From Methylophaga sp. (lineage in GTDB: Bacteria; Pseudomonadota; Gammaproteobacteria; Nitrosococcales; Methylophagaceae), in the NCBI RefSeq assembly GCF_009711715.1, contig NZ_VENF01000011.1:1-64000 (forward strand): 64,000 nucleotides of DNA, in the 5' to 3' direction. The translations under genes and the position numbers were made by a program. Shown here piece after piece: positions 28,253 to 37,982 of the stretch (the stretch's first letter is position 1; every line of letters begins with the position of its first letter). The notes beneath the pieces were generated by a model, which worked only from the letters and a program-made list of their open reading frames with translations, had not been told where the DNA came from and did no database searches.

Positions 28253-28909
28253 CTATTGACCGGTCATTTCACTGAATATCTGCTTCATGATTACCGGATC
28301 AACATCTTCTTCCAAAATCGCTGACACCTGCAGCAGTCCGATTTGTGCCCTGAGGTGCTGTTTTAAAGCCGCCCGCTGAAAATATTCTCGCGATTTCTCA
28401 AAATCCGGACGTTCACCTTCGGTCTGCATAATTGCTTCGGCCAGCAGGGTTTCTGCCAGGGTGTTTTGCCTTGCAGCCGCTTTTTGCAGGTAGTGTTTTG
28501 ATTTTTGTGGGTCCCGCTCAACCAGATCCGTGACCGGTAGCTGGAAATTCTCGACATAGTTCTGCATTTTGGGAGAAGGCACCATCACCAGATTAGACAA
28601 GACCTGCCCTTCCCCCGCCTTATTGGGCAGACTGAATAATAGCCCCAGCAACGTCTGTGCATGAATATTGTCCTGTTCTGCCAATGCAGTAAATGCCTCC
28701 AAATCAGTCTGTTCGAGTTGTTTCACTAAATCCACCGCGAACTTTTCGTATAGATTGGGATGCGTGTCGGGATCGATGCCACCGCTGGTGAAAAGTTCAA
28801 TTGCGACCGGGACATTCAGCGTCCCTGCCGCTTCCTCTGCGTTTAATTGCAGCGCTGTCAGACTCAGCAATAAAGCCACCAGCGATATCAGTTTTTGTTG
28901 GAAAGTCAT
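28253..28909 (-). CDS. Exported Sel1/TPR-like repeat protein
   Basis: Periplasmic protein of about 218 residues. The signal peptide (MTFQQKLISLVALLLSLTAL, cleavage near LNA-EEAAG) supports a start at ATG 28909; the frame runs further upstream to 29041 but that extension has no signal sequence. The mature part has Sel1-like helical hairpins such as SKHYLQKAAARQNTLAETLL and SREYFQRAALKQHLRAQIGL. Such proteins usually mediate protein-protein contacts in the envelope. Partner unknown. Confidence 0.68.
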   Translation of the reverse strand: MTFQQKLISLVALLLSLTALQLNAEEAAGTLNVPVAIELFTSGGIDPDTHPNLYEKFAVDLVKQLEQTDLEAFTALAEQDNIHAQTLLGLLFSLPNKAGEGQVLSNLVMVPSPKMQNYVENFQLPVTDLVERDPQKSKHYLQKAAARQNTLAETLLAEAIMQTEGERPDFEKSREYFQRAALKQHLRAQIGLLQVSAILEEDVDPVIMKQIFSEMTGQ

Positions 28910-29089
28910 AAGGCATCTCTTATCAGTACTCTGATTAAGGACAGGCAGCAGCTTAAAAAAGTCCCGCTTTTGACACGTTGGGCCTGCATTGCTGCAACGA
29001 GCCCCGGATTGCTTTTGCGATGAGCGCATAACATGACACAATTAACAGGCAGTTTTTGAATCTATTCCGCTGACCGGGAGTACCCCGTC

Positions 29090-30292
29090 ATGCCTCATCG
29101 ACGCGACCGTATTTGCAACTACCTGATGGTCATCACCTTAATGCTGTCATTGTCTGGGTGTGGCCTGTTCCTGCCTGATGATGAGGCGACCTGGGTATTA
29201 AAGGATCTCGCTGCCGCTGATGAGGCGTCCTATCTTAAGCAAATCACCTGTCCGCCTTACCGCGAAGTCGTGTCATATCAAGTCGACGGTGAGCAGTACG
29301 AGGCTGATTTATATACTCCCGGCAAAGCCCCGCTCGCTGCCATCGTGTTATCACCGGGGCTGGCTGAAGCCGGAAAAAATGATTCCCGTCTGGTCAGTTT
29401 TGCTCATACCCTCGCCCGCGCTCGATTTATGGTGCTCATTCCGGATTTAGCCAACCTCCGTCAGCTTAAAGTGCGGCGGCAGGATGTACAGGGCCTGATG
29501 GATGCATTCGAGTATCTGCGTAACCGGTCCGGACTGAAAAAGGACACGCCAGCCGGGGTCGGTGGATTCAGTTACATGGCAGGTCCTGCTGTGCTCGCCG
29601 CGCTTGGTTATCCACGACCAGAGCAGGTGGACTTTGTGCTGTCGGTCGGGGGCTATTATGACCTGAATCAGGTCGTCCGCTACTTCACTACCGGCTATTT
29701 CCGCGAAAATGGCGAATGGCAGCATAAAGAGCCCAACCATTACGGTAAATGGGCTTTTGTGATGAGCAATGCAGATTTGCTGGACAGCGAGCAGGATCAG
29801 CAGACACTGACCCGGATTGCCAAACGCAAACTGGCTCAAGCGGATGCTGATATCGAGGACTTACGCAGCAAGCTCAGCGCTCAGGGCAAGGCTGTTCTGG
29901 CGCTGATCGACAATAAACAACGCGAACGTAGTGATGATTTATTAGCCAGTCTGCCCGCCGCGATGAAAGAACAACTGGCCATGTTGAACCTCGCCAATAA
30001 AGATTTATCAGCACTCGAAGCAGAGTTACTGCTGGTTCATGGCACTGATGACAGCATTATTCCTTACACCCAGAGTCAGGCTCTGGACAGCAGCCTGCCT
30101 GAAAACCAGGCGCAATTATTTCTGATCGATGGCCTGGCACATGTCGACTTACAGCCATTACAACTGGATCAACAGGCTGCCTGGCGGGCCATCCATGCCC
30201 TGCTCTCCTTCAGAAACCCGGTCGCACAATCATCCTCAGGCTGCACTGAAAATACGCTAGACGATCACCATCAGGGTGATAACTCAAATTAA
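29090..30292 (+). CDS. Alpha/beta hydrolase lipoprotein
   Basis: Lipid-anchored hydrolase of 400 residues. The lipobox LSLSGC (Cys near residue 24) ends the signal sequence. Catalytic features seen: AIVLSPGLAEAG (oxyanion region), nucleophile Ser in GGFSYMAGPAVL, Asp in VHGTDDSIIP, and His in GLAHVD. A helical, charged insertion of about 80 residues (LAQADADIEDLRSKLSAQGK) separates core and cap regions. It sits head-to-head with the Sel1-like gene. Probably an envelope esterase or lipase; substrate not predictable. Confidence 0.75.
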   Translation: MPHRRDRICNYLMVITLMLSLSGCGLFLPDDEATWVLKDLAAADEASYLKQITCPPYREVVSYQVDGEQYEADLYTPGKAPLAAIVLSPGLAEAGKNDSRLVSFAHTLARARFMVLIPDLANLRQLKVRRQDVQGLMDAFEYLRNRSGLKKDTPAGVGGFSYMAGPAVLAALGYPRPEQVDFVLSVGGYYDLNQVVRYFTTGYFRENGEWQHKEPNHYGKWAFVMSNADLLDSEQDQQTLTRIAKRKLAQADADIEDLRSKLSAQGKAVLALIDNKQRERSDDLLASLPAAMKEQLAMLNLANKDLSALEAELLLVHGTDDSIIPYTQSQALDSSLPENQAQLFLIDGLAHVDLQPLQLDQQAAWRAIHALLSFRNPVAQSSSGCTENTLDDHHQGDNSN

Positions 30293-30298
30293 AACCGG

Positions 30299-31663
30299 TT
30301 ATTCAAGCTCATTGCCGAGGATATGCTGGTACTCTCTGATTCGCTGTACATAACGCACGGGCTCGGTGCCTCTGGCGTAACCATATCTGAGATTTTTATA
30401 GTATTTTTTCTTGGTCAGTAATGGCAGTACCTTTTTCATGTCATGCCAGACGTAGGGATTAAGATTCAGTTGCCGAGCCAGAGACTGGGCATCATGCATA
30501 TGCCCCCTGCCAATATTGTAAGCAGCCAGACCAAGGTAAAGCCTGTCCTCGTTCATCACCTCATCCCTGAAACGGCTCATCATTCGTCTCAGATAGCGGG
30601 CGCCACCCATGATACTTTGCTTGGCGTCAGTTCTGTCCACAACATCCATAGCCTCAGCTGTGTTCCTGGTCAGCATCATTATGCCCTTCACCCCGGTGGG
30701 CGACACCGCATCCGGGTCCCAATGAGATTCCTGATACGCCTGTGCGAGAAGCGTAGTCAGAGGCAAATCATAGCGTTCAGCCGCAACCCGGAAAAACTTT
30801 TTATAACGTGGTAAACGCTTATCAACCCGACGCTTGAGCACGCTCACATCAACGTAATCGAATTCTCTGAAATAACCATAGTAACGATCTTCCAGCCTAT
30901 CCGGTTGAGCGCTTTTTTGGAACTGTTTGAACCAGGCTTCAAGCTCAGTTTGAAGTTCATGGGCACCAGCTGGCAGGTAGAGGGCGACGGGCTGGGAATC
31001 GGTTATCTGCATCATCACTCTGAGCTCAGGAAAATACCGCCTGTTGATTTTCACGATAGTGGCGTCAGCGACTGTGCAATCGACGCGCTCCTCAGCGACC
31101 TGCTCAAGCAACTCTTCAGTAGAAAACCTGTCGGTTTCCTGCCATGCCAGTGCCGTGTTTTTATTCTGTTTGATTTCAGCCAGACGTTCAGCGTAGCTGC
31201 TGTCAGCAACAACACGGATAGTGACCTCGGAAAGCTCATCATAGCCTTCCGGGTTAAAGCCATCACGATGACAGACTAAAACCTGGTGGACACTGTCATA
31301 AGCCGGGCCCACGAGAAACCTGTGTTTTCTGGATTCCAATACCGTTAGCCCTGCAGCGGCTATATCCGCCTTACCAGTGCTCAAGGCATTGAATACATCG
31401 CCAATGCTGTCTTCAACAATGAATTCCGGCTCCAGACCTAAATACTGACTGTAGAGGCGGCCCAAATCATACTCAAATCCGGTCGGTTGACCATCAGCAT
31501 TGATATACCAGCTTGTGGGCGCATTACGAGTGACAATTCGGAGTTTCCCAGCACTTTTGATCGCTTCAAAAGTGCTGTACTGTTCGTTTTGCGGGGTCTC
31601 ATCACATCCAGCGAGAAAGACGCTGAAAACAAGTAGCCATTTCAGCAGTTTAAATCGATACAT
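30299..31663 (-). CDS. mltF: Membrane-bound lytic murein transglycosylase F
   Basis: Envelope enzyme of 454 residues that cleaves peptidoglycan glycan strands with 1,6-anhydro ends. The lipobox VFLAGC (Cys20) is followed by a family-3 solute-binding-like domain (about 35-250; KLRIVTRNAPTSWYI, DIAAAGLTVLESRK), then an SLT catalytic domain (about 285-450) with the catalytic Glu312 in AQAYQESHWDPDA and the GVKGIMMLT and AAYNIGRGH motifs. This two-domain order is diagnostic of MltF. It is complete and convergent with the hydrolase gene 6 bp away. Confidence 0.95.
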   Translation of the reverse strand: MYRFKLLKWLLVFSVFLAGCDETPQNEQYSTFEAIKSAGKLRIVTRNAPTSWYINADGQPTGFEYDLGRLYSQYLGLEPEFIVEDSIGDVFNALSTGKADIAAAGLTVLESRKHRFLVGPAYDSVHQVLVCHRDGFNPEGYDELSEVTIRVVADSSYAERLAEIKQNKNTALAWQETDRFSTEELLEQVAEERVDCTVADATIVKINRRYFPELRVMMQITDSQPVALYLPAGAHELQTELEAWFKQFQKSAQPDRLEDRYYGYFREFDYVDVSVLKRRVDKRLPRYKKFFRVAAERYDLPLTTLLAQAYQESHWDPDAVSPTGVKGIMMLTRNTAEAMDVVDRTDAKQSIMGGARYLRRMMSRFRDEVMNEDRLYLGLAAYNIGRGHMHDAQSLARQLNLNPYVWHDMKKVLPLLTKKKYYKNLRYGYARGTEPVRYVQRIREYQHILGNELE

Positions 31664-31860
31664 GTTTTTAAGATGCCATCATTAAACTGGATTTACCAAT
31701 GACGAGAAACGTTCAAGCATCATCAGATTTGGCTGAGGTCGCCTGAGAAGGTCTTATTAAGCCGCCATGACTGTGTCAGCCTGCCGCTATGATACCGATT
31801 GCCAGAAACGCTATTGCGCGCTACTGTTTCTAATCAATTTCCTTGCAAAGGTGATAAAAA

Positions 31861-32190
31861 ATGCTGATAAAAACCGCTTTTTTGTTACTCAACTCAAGCA
31901 TGGCCAATGTGTCAGCCCAACCCCTCGATCGTGACAATATCACCAGTTGCGCCTATCAGGCTGGTACTGCCTATGAAATCCAGCAAATACGACATAAAGA
32001 GGGTCACAACTGGGAAGAGTTTGAAGCTAACATCAGGAAGATATACAGCGAGTCACAAGGCCGTAAAGATTTGCTCGCCATCGCCGGACAGGTCTTTATT
32101 CAGCCTGTAGAGACTGACGCTGACACCATTCACGATCAGATTTTCGATGCCTGTGTGCAGCGTCAGCAGGGAACCGAACCATTAACCTGA
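31861..32190 (+). CDS. Small exported protein of unknown function
   Basis: Protein of 109 residues. The signal-like start MLIKTAFLLLNSSMANVSAQ has a cleavage site near VSA-QPLD. The mature part has two Cys (ITSCAYQAG and FDACVQRQ) that could form one disulfide, and is otherwise helical. AAAGGTGA lies about 9 nt before ATG 31861. It is monocistronic between mltF and the glucan protein gene. No family recognised. Confidence 0.6.
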   Translation: MLIKTAFLLLNSSMANVSAQPLDRDNITSCAYQAGTAYEIQQIRHKEGHNWEEFEANIRKIYSESQGRKDLLAIAGQVFIQPVETDADTIHDQIFDACVQRQQGTEPLT

Positions 32191-32213
32191 TATGCCAGAT
32201 AACAAGACAGCCA

Positions 32214-33881
32214 TCATTTCAGATGGCCGGCATTGTGAAGTTTACGCTCAGCCTGTGGTGGTGGCGTCCACTGATAAACCCAGGTTTCCGTCAGCGGTTG
32301 TCCATTAACCACGAGATGAGCACGCAGATCAATCGGTTGTGTACTGTTTTCCGGCGGTACCAGATCAAACATGATCCGATAGCCTTCGATCGCATTTTGC
32401 GGCCGTGCCGAAGTAATTTCGACCCTGCCGTCAGAACTGCTAATGACTGCTTCGACCTCCGCATCCTCGGCAAGCATTGATAAACGCCCGCCGGCAAAGT
32501 CAATAACGAAACGTTTACTGTAATATTCCCGCTTTTTGCCGATGACGCCGCCAAGCCCAGTGAAGGTATCGACCACTTTTGCCAGTTCCGCTTTTGTCGG
32601 CAGGTTACTGCCCCAGTACATGTTATAGCTGTAAAGCAACTCCTCACCGGGCTCTACAGGCTTTGCCGGGTTCCAGAAGGCAACTATATTGTCGAAGGTT
32701 TCATCAAGCGTCGGTATCTCGGCCAGTTGTACCGCGCCCTTCCCCCAGTCATTGAGCGGTTCTATCCAGAGACTGGGCCTCAGGTTATAGAAGACACCGT
32801 CATCCTGATAATGATCAAAATCACGATCACGCTGCATCAGACCAAAGCCTTTGGGATTGTTATCTGAAAATGAATTGAATCGCAGCTGTCTTGGATTCAC
32901 CAGCGGGCGCCATATCCATTCATCGCCCCCCGTGTGCATGAACAAACCATCAGAGTCATGAATTTCGGGACGCCAGTCCCAATTGGCACGACGGCTGTTC
33001 TCACCGATCATGTACATACTGGTCAGGGGCGCTATGCCCAGACGCTCGATCGGCGTGCGTGGATAAATCGCTGCATCGACCCTGTTTTTCAGCACGCCCC
33101 CCGGTTGTATTTCGAAGCGGTAAGCACCCGACACGCTGGGCGAATCAAGCAGGGCATAAACAATGACCTTATCGCTGCCAGGTTGCGGTTTTTGTAACCA
33201 GAAGTGAGTGAACATCGGAAATTCTTCCGCTTCTGCCAGGGCCGTGTCTATTGCCAGTCCTCGTGCCGATAGACCATATTGCATTTCTTTACCCACAGCA
33301 CGGAAGTAACTGGCCCCAAGGAAGGAAATAAAATCGCGTTTCCAGTCATTCTGAAACTGCATTCTGAAACCGGCAAAACCCAGATCAGCGGGTAATGCTT
33401 CACTGTTTATGTCGGATTTACCGTAATTGAACATGGAGGGAGAGTATTCGACGCGTGTGACTACCCCTTCGTCGAGTTCATAAACCTGAACCGGCTTTTC
33501 AAAGTAGAGCCCCAGATGAAAAAGCTCGGTTCTGAAAGCAAGGTCATCCTCACGCCACAGGGCACTGTCTCTGTTAAATTGAATTTGCTGGTATTCATCC
33601 CAATCCATCCCCCTCAGTGATTCGGGTAATTCGTTCTGCTGATCTTGATAGGGTTTCTCAGCCAGGGATTTGGCGTAGCCTTTCAACCAGGCATAGGAAA
33701 AAGGTTCCCCGGAGGGAGCAAGGATTTGATCTTCTGCCTCTGCCCGCAGCGAAAACAATACAAACACGCTGAAAATAAGTGCAATCCATTGAAGCCGTCG
33801 GTGCCGCTTTTCAGCCGGGTTCAATGAATGGCCGTGTTTAGGTGAATCATGATTAAGCGTTGGATTTGCCGGATAATTCAA
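32214..33881 (-). CDS. Periplasmic glucan biosynthesis protein, OpgG/OpgD (MdoG) family
   Basis: Protein of 555 residues acting in osmoregulated periplasmic glucan synthesis. The hydrophobic segment WIALIFSVFVLFSL ending RAEA is an export signal. The mature MdoG fold shows LPESLRGMDWDEYQQIQFNR near its start, the FHLGLYFEKPV strand, ASYFRAVGKEMQYGLSARGL, SMYMIGENSRRANWDWRPEI and RPSLWIEPLNDWGKGAVQL, all family landmarks. The initiation codon appears to be TTG at 33881 with GGGAG upstream; there is no ATG before the signal sequence. No opgH is adjacent, so the G versus D assignment is open. Confidence 0.9.
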   Translation of the reverse strand: MNYPANPTLNHDSPKHGHSLNPAEKRHRRLQWIALIFSVFVLFSLRAEAEDQILAPSGEPFSYAWLKGYAKSLAEKPYQDQQNELPESLRGMDWDEYQQIQFNRDSALWREDDLAFRTELFHLGLYFEKPVQVYELDEGVVTRVEYSPSMFNYGKSDINSEALPADLGFAGFRMQFQNDWKRDFISFLGASYFRAVGKEMQYGLSARGLAIDTALAEAEEFPMFTHFWLQKPQPGSDKVIVYALLDSPSVSGAYRFEIQPGGVLKNRVDAAIYPRTPIERLGIAPLTSMYMIGENSRRANWDWRPEIHDSDGLFMHTGGDEWIWRPLVNPRQLRFNSFSDNNPKGFGLMQRDRDFDHYQDDGVFYNLRPSLWIEPLNDWGKGAVQLAEIPTLDETFDNIVAFWNPAKPVEPGEELLYSYNMYWGSNLPTKAELAKVVDTFTGLGGVIGKKREYYSKRFVIDFAGGRLSMLAEDAEVEAVISSSDGRVEITSARPQNAIEGYRIMFDLVPPENSTQPIDLRAHLVVNGQPLTETWVYQWTPPPQAERKLHNAGHLK

Positions 33882-34148
33882 ATGTCTGCTCTCCCTACAT
33901 TATTTGACGCGCCTGTCTGTGCGACAAGCTGATGAGGCATCTATGTCCGTCAGGAATGATTAAGACTGAGTTCGACGCATATTGACCTGAACACCGCTCA
34001 GTATCTCAAATGTAAAATTCAGAAGATTTGAAACTGCACTCAAAATTCAGATTCTGGTGGCCCGGCGGCAGAATCAGAAACGGTATGAATGACCAGCGGC
34101 TGTAGTGCGGGACGTTTTTATCAGGCCCAAATAAGCAGGAGTTTGAGT

Positions 34149-35117
34149 TTAGTTTTTCGCTTGCGCGCGGCGGTAATCTGCAAAATCGACGACCCGGGTG
34201 TTTCGACTGGAAGAGAGCGTAATCAAATCAGTGTTTTTACCGACACTATGGAGATTGGTGAGGATAATTTCAGTTTGCTGCAAAAGGCTCTCAACTGGCG
34301 TCATCGCTTGCTCAGGCCTTATCACCAGTCCAGCGATTAAAAACGAAGAGTCCGCTTCGGCCTCAGTGGCATAATCGCGAACAATGGCGCGTTCGATGCG
34401 CTGCATCAGGTTTTGATGACTATCCGGATCACTTTCAGCGAAGAACAGAAACTCATCATCCCGGAAACGCACAACAATATCACTCTGCCTCAGAATCCGG
34501 GCCAGTTGCCCCGCCAGTTCAATATAGATTTTGTCATGCACATCGTGTTTGAAACGACTCTGCTTATCAGTATTGAGACGAACATGGCAATGGACCAGTA
34601 GTCCCTGGTTATGACTTTGCCGGGACAGCCTTGAGAGTGCGGCACTGATAGCCCTGAGTCCGGACTGCCGGTTCATGATGCCGGTCACCGCGTCATACTG
34701 GAGTTTCTCTTGTAATTTCTGGTTGGCCACCAGCAGCGCCAGTTGGGTTTTTATCAGGCGCCGGCCGAGCCGCAGCTTGGCTTCCATATCAATGCGGTTG
34801 ATAGGTTTGGAAATAAAGTCATCCGCACCGGCGTTGAGAGCTTCAGCTTCAGCATGACGGTCCGTGTTGGCCGTCATGATTAAAATGAAAGGTTCCACCA
34901 TCAGGTGCATACGTCTGACACGCTCACAAAGTTCAATGCCGGTGATCTCAGGCATAAACCAGTCCATGATGATTATGTCAGGCGCACCCGGTTTGTGAAG
35001 AATCTCAAGTGCCTCAACGGCTGAAGACACGGCAATAGGCCGGTAGTCGAGACTTTCCACAATTTTCTGGCAAAGTAAGGAGTCGATTTCCGCATCATCG
35101 ACAATCAGGACTTTCAT
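34149..35117 (-). CDS. Response regulator with a degenerate GGDEF domain
   Basis: Protein of 322 residues. The N-terminal receiver (1-120) has the acidic pair in LIVDDAE, the phospho-acceptor Asp in IIMDWFMPEITG and the Lys in DDFISKPIN. The C-terminal half is a GGDEF fold whose signature reads RDDEF instead of GGDEF, so cyclase activity is probably lost. Yet the inhibitory-site pattern RQSD sits the usual five residues upstream (RQSD-IVVRF-RDDEF), so it could still bind c-di-GMP. No histidine kinase is adjacent; the nearest plus-strand neighbours are the chemoreceptor pair beyond the LysR gene. Confidence 0.82.
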   Translation of the reverse strand: MKVLIVDDAEIDSLLCQKIVESLDYRPIAVSSAVEALEILHKPGAPDIIIMDWFMPEITGIELCERVRRMHLMVEPFILIMTANTDRHAEAEALNAGADDFISKPINRIDMEAKLRLGRRLIKTQLALLVANQKLQEKLQYDAVTGIMNRQSGLRAISAALSRLSRQSHNQGLLVHCHVRLNTDKQSRFKHDVHDKIYIELAGQLARILRQSDIVVRFRDDEFLFFAESDPDSHQNLMQRIERAIVRDYATEAEADSSFLIAGLVIRPEQAMTPVESLLQQTEIILTNLHSVGKNTDLITLSSSRNTRVVDFADYRRAQAKN

Positions 35118-35246
35118 ATGGTTTTGATAACTGGTTCACATAATTGTCACTATAGACCCGAATTAACCTAAAAACCAGCATCTTAGCGTCACTGCATCAC
35201 GGCAGGCGGTAAGCTTGTCCGGCTGTGGGAGATCAACAAACCATCT

Positions 35247-36224
35247 TCAGTTATGAACCCCGACTTTTCCTGCTTTCTCCGTGATGACACCGTGGCCGCA
35301 GCAACGCTCCGGCGATAGCGTTTCCTGAATTTGCTGTTCAAACGCATTCAACCACTCGCCCCGGGCACTCTGCCTAGTTATAAAACTGTAATGAATCTGG
35401 GGCACCGGTGGACTTAATGGCTTGAAACAGGTGCCCTTGAGACAGGCTGTCGCCATCGACACGGCGATAAAGGCAATACCGGCACCTGCAGCCACAAAAC
35501 CAATGGCGGCATGACCTGACTGCGCTTCTAAAATTTTTCGGGGAACAAAACCGGCAGCTTCGCAATGACTGGTGATTTCATCGTAAAGCATCGGGTTCAT
35601 TTTTCTCGGGAACAGGATCAGCGTCTCTCTGGCCAGAGTTGACAGCGATACCACGTCCATCCCTGCCAGGAAATGATTATCCGGCACCATCAGTCCGAGC
35701 GGTTCGGGTCTGATATCTATACATCTGAGTTGAGGCTCATCAGGCCGTGACATGATAAAAGCGCCATCCAGTTGCTGCTGACTGACATCATCAATCAACT
35801 TATCTGTCATCGCCTCGGAAAACTCGAACTCATAATTAGGTAGCTCCTGACGGATTTCTCTGATGAGGTGGGGAAAGAAACTGGCCATCGCTGCACAGGT
35901 ATAACCGATTTTGATAGTTTGCTCATTCCTGTCTTCAGTGATTAGGGAGGACGTTGTCTGATAAAGCTGCTCCAGCACCATGGGCAGGGTACTGTATAAA
36001 GCCTCTCCCGCCTTTGTCAGTAATACCTGATTTTTGTCCCTGACAAACAGTTTGCAGTCCAGTGCCGCTTCCAGCTGAGCGATATGTTTGGATAAAGCCG
36101 GCTGGGAAATAAACAAGGAATCGGCAGCGCCCCGGAAACTCAATTTTTCTGCTACAGCCAGAAATGACCTGAGTTGCTTAAGGTCATATTTGAACTGATA
36201 ACTTCGTGCAATCAGCTGATTCAT
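35247..36224 (-). CDS. LysR-family transcriptional regulator
   Basis: Regulator of 325 residues. The LysR helix-turn-helix lies at about 15-75 (LRSFLAVAEKLSFRGAADSL, FISQPALSKHIAQLE), followed by a type-2 periplasmic-binding-like effector domain (IKIGYTCAAMASFFPHLIRE, LIDDVSQQQLDGAFI). The C-terminal tail is short and unusual, with CCGH. It is divergent from the chemoreceptor gene at 36386, and the 161-bp spacer contains a hairpin-like repeat. The ribosome-binding site is weak. Its target may be the chemoreceptor operon or itself; effector unknown. Confidence 0.88.
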   Translation of the reverse strand: MNQLIARSYQFKYDLKQLRSFLAVAEKLSFRGAADSLFISQPALSKHIAQLEAALDCKLFVRDKNQVLLTKAGEALYSTLPMVLEQLYQTTSSLITEDRNEQTIKIGYTCAAMASFFPHLIREIRQELPNYEFEFSEAMTDKLIDDVSQQQLDGAFIMSRPDEPQLRCIDIRPEPLGLMVPDNHFLAGMDVVSLSTLARETLILFPRKMNPMLYDEITSHCEAAGFVPRKILEAQSGHAAIGFVAAGAGIAFIAVSMATACLKGTCFKPLSPPVPQIHYSFITRQSARGEWLNAFEQQIQETLSPERCCGHGVITEKAGKVGVHN

Positions 36225-36273
36225 AATTAGTATTAGACCTTTTCAGTAAATAGCTTATAACCTCGACTACGTC

Positions 36274-36301
36274 ACATTTTTTTCTTCCAAGGAAAAAATG
36301 T
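36274..36301. repeat. AT-rich inverted repeat between lysR and the chemoreceptor gene
   Basis: ACATTTTTTTCTTCC faces GGAAAAAATGT in the divergent spacer, forming an imperfect hairpin. It could be an operator of the LysR protein or only an AT-rich promoter element. Confidence 0.3.
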
Positions 36302-36385
36302 TTACTAGCGGTTCCTAGTAGTGCTTTGTCTTTCAGAACACTTTGGGTGCTGGAGAGAAGCGGCTGCTGAGAATAGGAGGTAGCC

Positions 36386-37960
36386 ATGAAGATTAATGAA
36401 CCAGTTACTCAGGTAGAGGAAAGCTATTCGAATACTGCCAATATTCTTTCCACTACAAATAGTAAGGGAATTATCAGCTATGTCAATAAAGACTTTATTG
36501 ACATCAGCGGCTTCACGGAAGAGGAACTCATTGGTAAAAGTCACAATATTGTGCGGCATCCGGATATGCCGCCGGAAGCCTTTTCCATGCTCTGGGACAG
36601 GCTTAAATCAGGGCAGTCCTGGATGGGCCTGGTCAAAAACCGTTGCAAGAATGGTAATCACTACTGGGTTGATGCCTACGTCACCCCCACGATCAAAGAC
36701 AATGGTGAGCTTGAGTATCAGTCGGTCAGACGGAAACCTTCCCCGGAACGGGTGGCAAGAGCCCATCAACTGTACCAAGGAATCCGGGCCGGCAAGAAGA
36801 TGAAGCAGCTCCGTAATCAGCTGCCTTTCCGGGTAAGCATGCTGCTATGGGTCAGTTTACCGGTCCTGTTTTCGCTCCTGGTCAGCTTGCTTTTCCCTAC
36901 CCTCTCACCGGCTTTTTTTGTTCTCGCTGGATTAGCCGTTTCAGCTGCTGGCCTGTGGCGTTCCGGTCAGTCTCTGCAGGACCTGTTCAAGCATGCCAGT
37001 GAGATTCTTGATGATCCGGTTGCGCGCTATGTTTACACCGGCCGCCGGGATGAAGTCGGCAATCTGATGCTTGCCATGCGGTTTCTGGAATCTGAAACGG
37101 CAGGCCTGATTGGTCGTATTGCTGACAGTGCCGGTGCGATGGGTCACAGAACCCAATCACTGGGAGATGCCATCGTTGCCTCCAAAGGCTATGCGGAACA
37201 GCAGTTTAATGAAACCGAGCAGGTTGCTACGGCGATCAATGAAATGGTGGCCTCGATTCAGGAGGTCTCAAAAAATGCGCAAAACACCAGCCTGATGGCC
37301 AGTGAAGGCTTGCAGGCAGTGGAAAAAGGGCAAGCGGTTATTAACACCACCACCCAAGTGAACAGGCAACTGCAGGAAAGCTTTGTTCAGGCATCAGACA
37401 CCATCAGAGCCCTGGAAAAAAGCAGTCAGGACATCGCTATCGTTCTGGATGTGATTAATGATATTTCCGAGCAGACCAACCTCTTGGCGCTTAATGCGGC
37501 GATTGAGGCGGCCCGGGCCGGAGAAGCCGGTCGCGGCTTTGCTGTTGTCGCCGATGAGGTTCGCTCTCTGGCCAGCCGCACGCGGGTATCCACCGAAGAA
37601 ATCCGGGGCATGGTCGACCAGTTGCAGAGCGACGCGACTTCAGCGGTCAAAGCGATGCAACAGGGAATCAATCATGCAGAAATGAGCGCGGAACAAAACA
37701 AGGAAATCGTTGCGGCTTTTGAGCATATTTTGCAGACGATAGAAAACATTAATGATATGACCCGGCAAATTGCGGCAGCGGTAGAAGAACAAAGCACGGT
37801 CTCGGAAGAAATCAATAAAAGTATTCACACCATCCGAGATTCCTCTGATCGGAATTATAAAGAAGCCGATCACACCGTCAGCATCAGCGAGCACCTGCGT
37901 CAGGTCATCACAAGCTTCAATGAGCTGGCAACTCAATTCTGGGCTAAACAAACGGACTAA
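36386..37960 (+). CDS. PAS-domain methyl-accepting chemotaxis protein (Aer-like)
   Basis: Chemoreceptor of 524 residues. An N-terminal PAS domain (about 15-125: IISYVNKDFIDISGFTEEEL, HNIVRHPDMPPEAF) is typical of Aer and related energy or redox sensors. A paired hydrophobic segment follows (about 150-190) without a periplasmic domain, then a short HAMP-like linker and the signalling domain. The hairpin tip is intact (ISEQTNLLALNAAIEAARAG, ADEVRSLASRT). It has no C-terminal pentapeptide. AGGAGG precedes ATG 36386. It is followed after 22 bp by the PAS-GGDEF-EAL gene, so sensory input and c-di-GMP output are probably co-expressed. Confidence 0.92.
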   Translation: MKINEPVTQVEESYSNTANILSTTNSKGIISYVNKDFIDISGFTEEELIGKSHNIVRHPDMPPEAFSMLWDRLKSGQSWMGLVKNRCKNGNHYWVDAYVTPTIKDNGELEYQSVRRKPSPERVARAHQLYQGIRAGKKMKQLRNQLPFRVSMLLWVSLPVLFSLLVSLLFPTLSPAFFVLAGLAVSAAGLWRSGQSLQDLFKHASEILDDPVARYVYTGRRDEVGNLMLAMRFLESETAGLIGRIADSAGAMGHRTQSLGDAIVASKGYAEQQFNETEQVATAINEMVASIQEVSKNAQNTSLMASEGLQAVEKGQAVINTTTQVNRQLQESFVQASDTIRALEKSSQDIAIVLDVINDISEQTNLLALNAAIEAARAGEAGRGFAVVADEVRSLASRTRVSTEEIRGMVDQLQSDATSAVKAMQQGINHAEMSAEQNKEIVAAFEHILQTIENINDMTRQIAAAVEEQSTVSEEINKSIHTIRDSSDRNYKEADHTVSISEHLRQVITSFNELATQFWAKQTD

Positions 37961-37982
37961 AGCAGAATCAGATGGAATTTTT

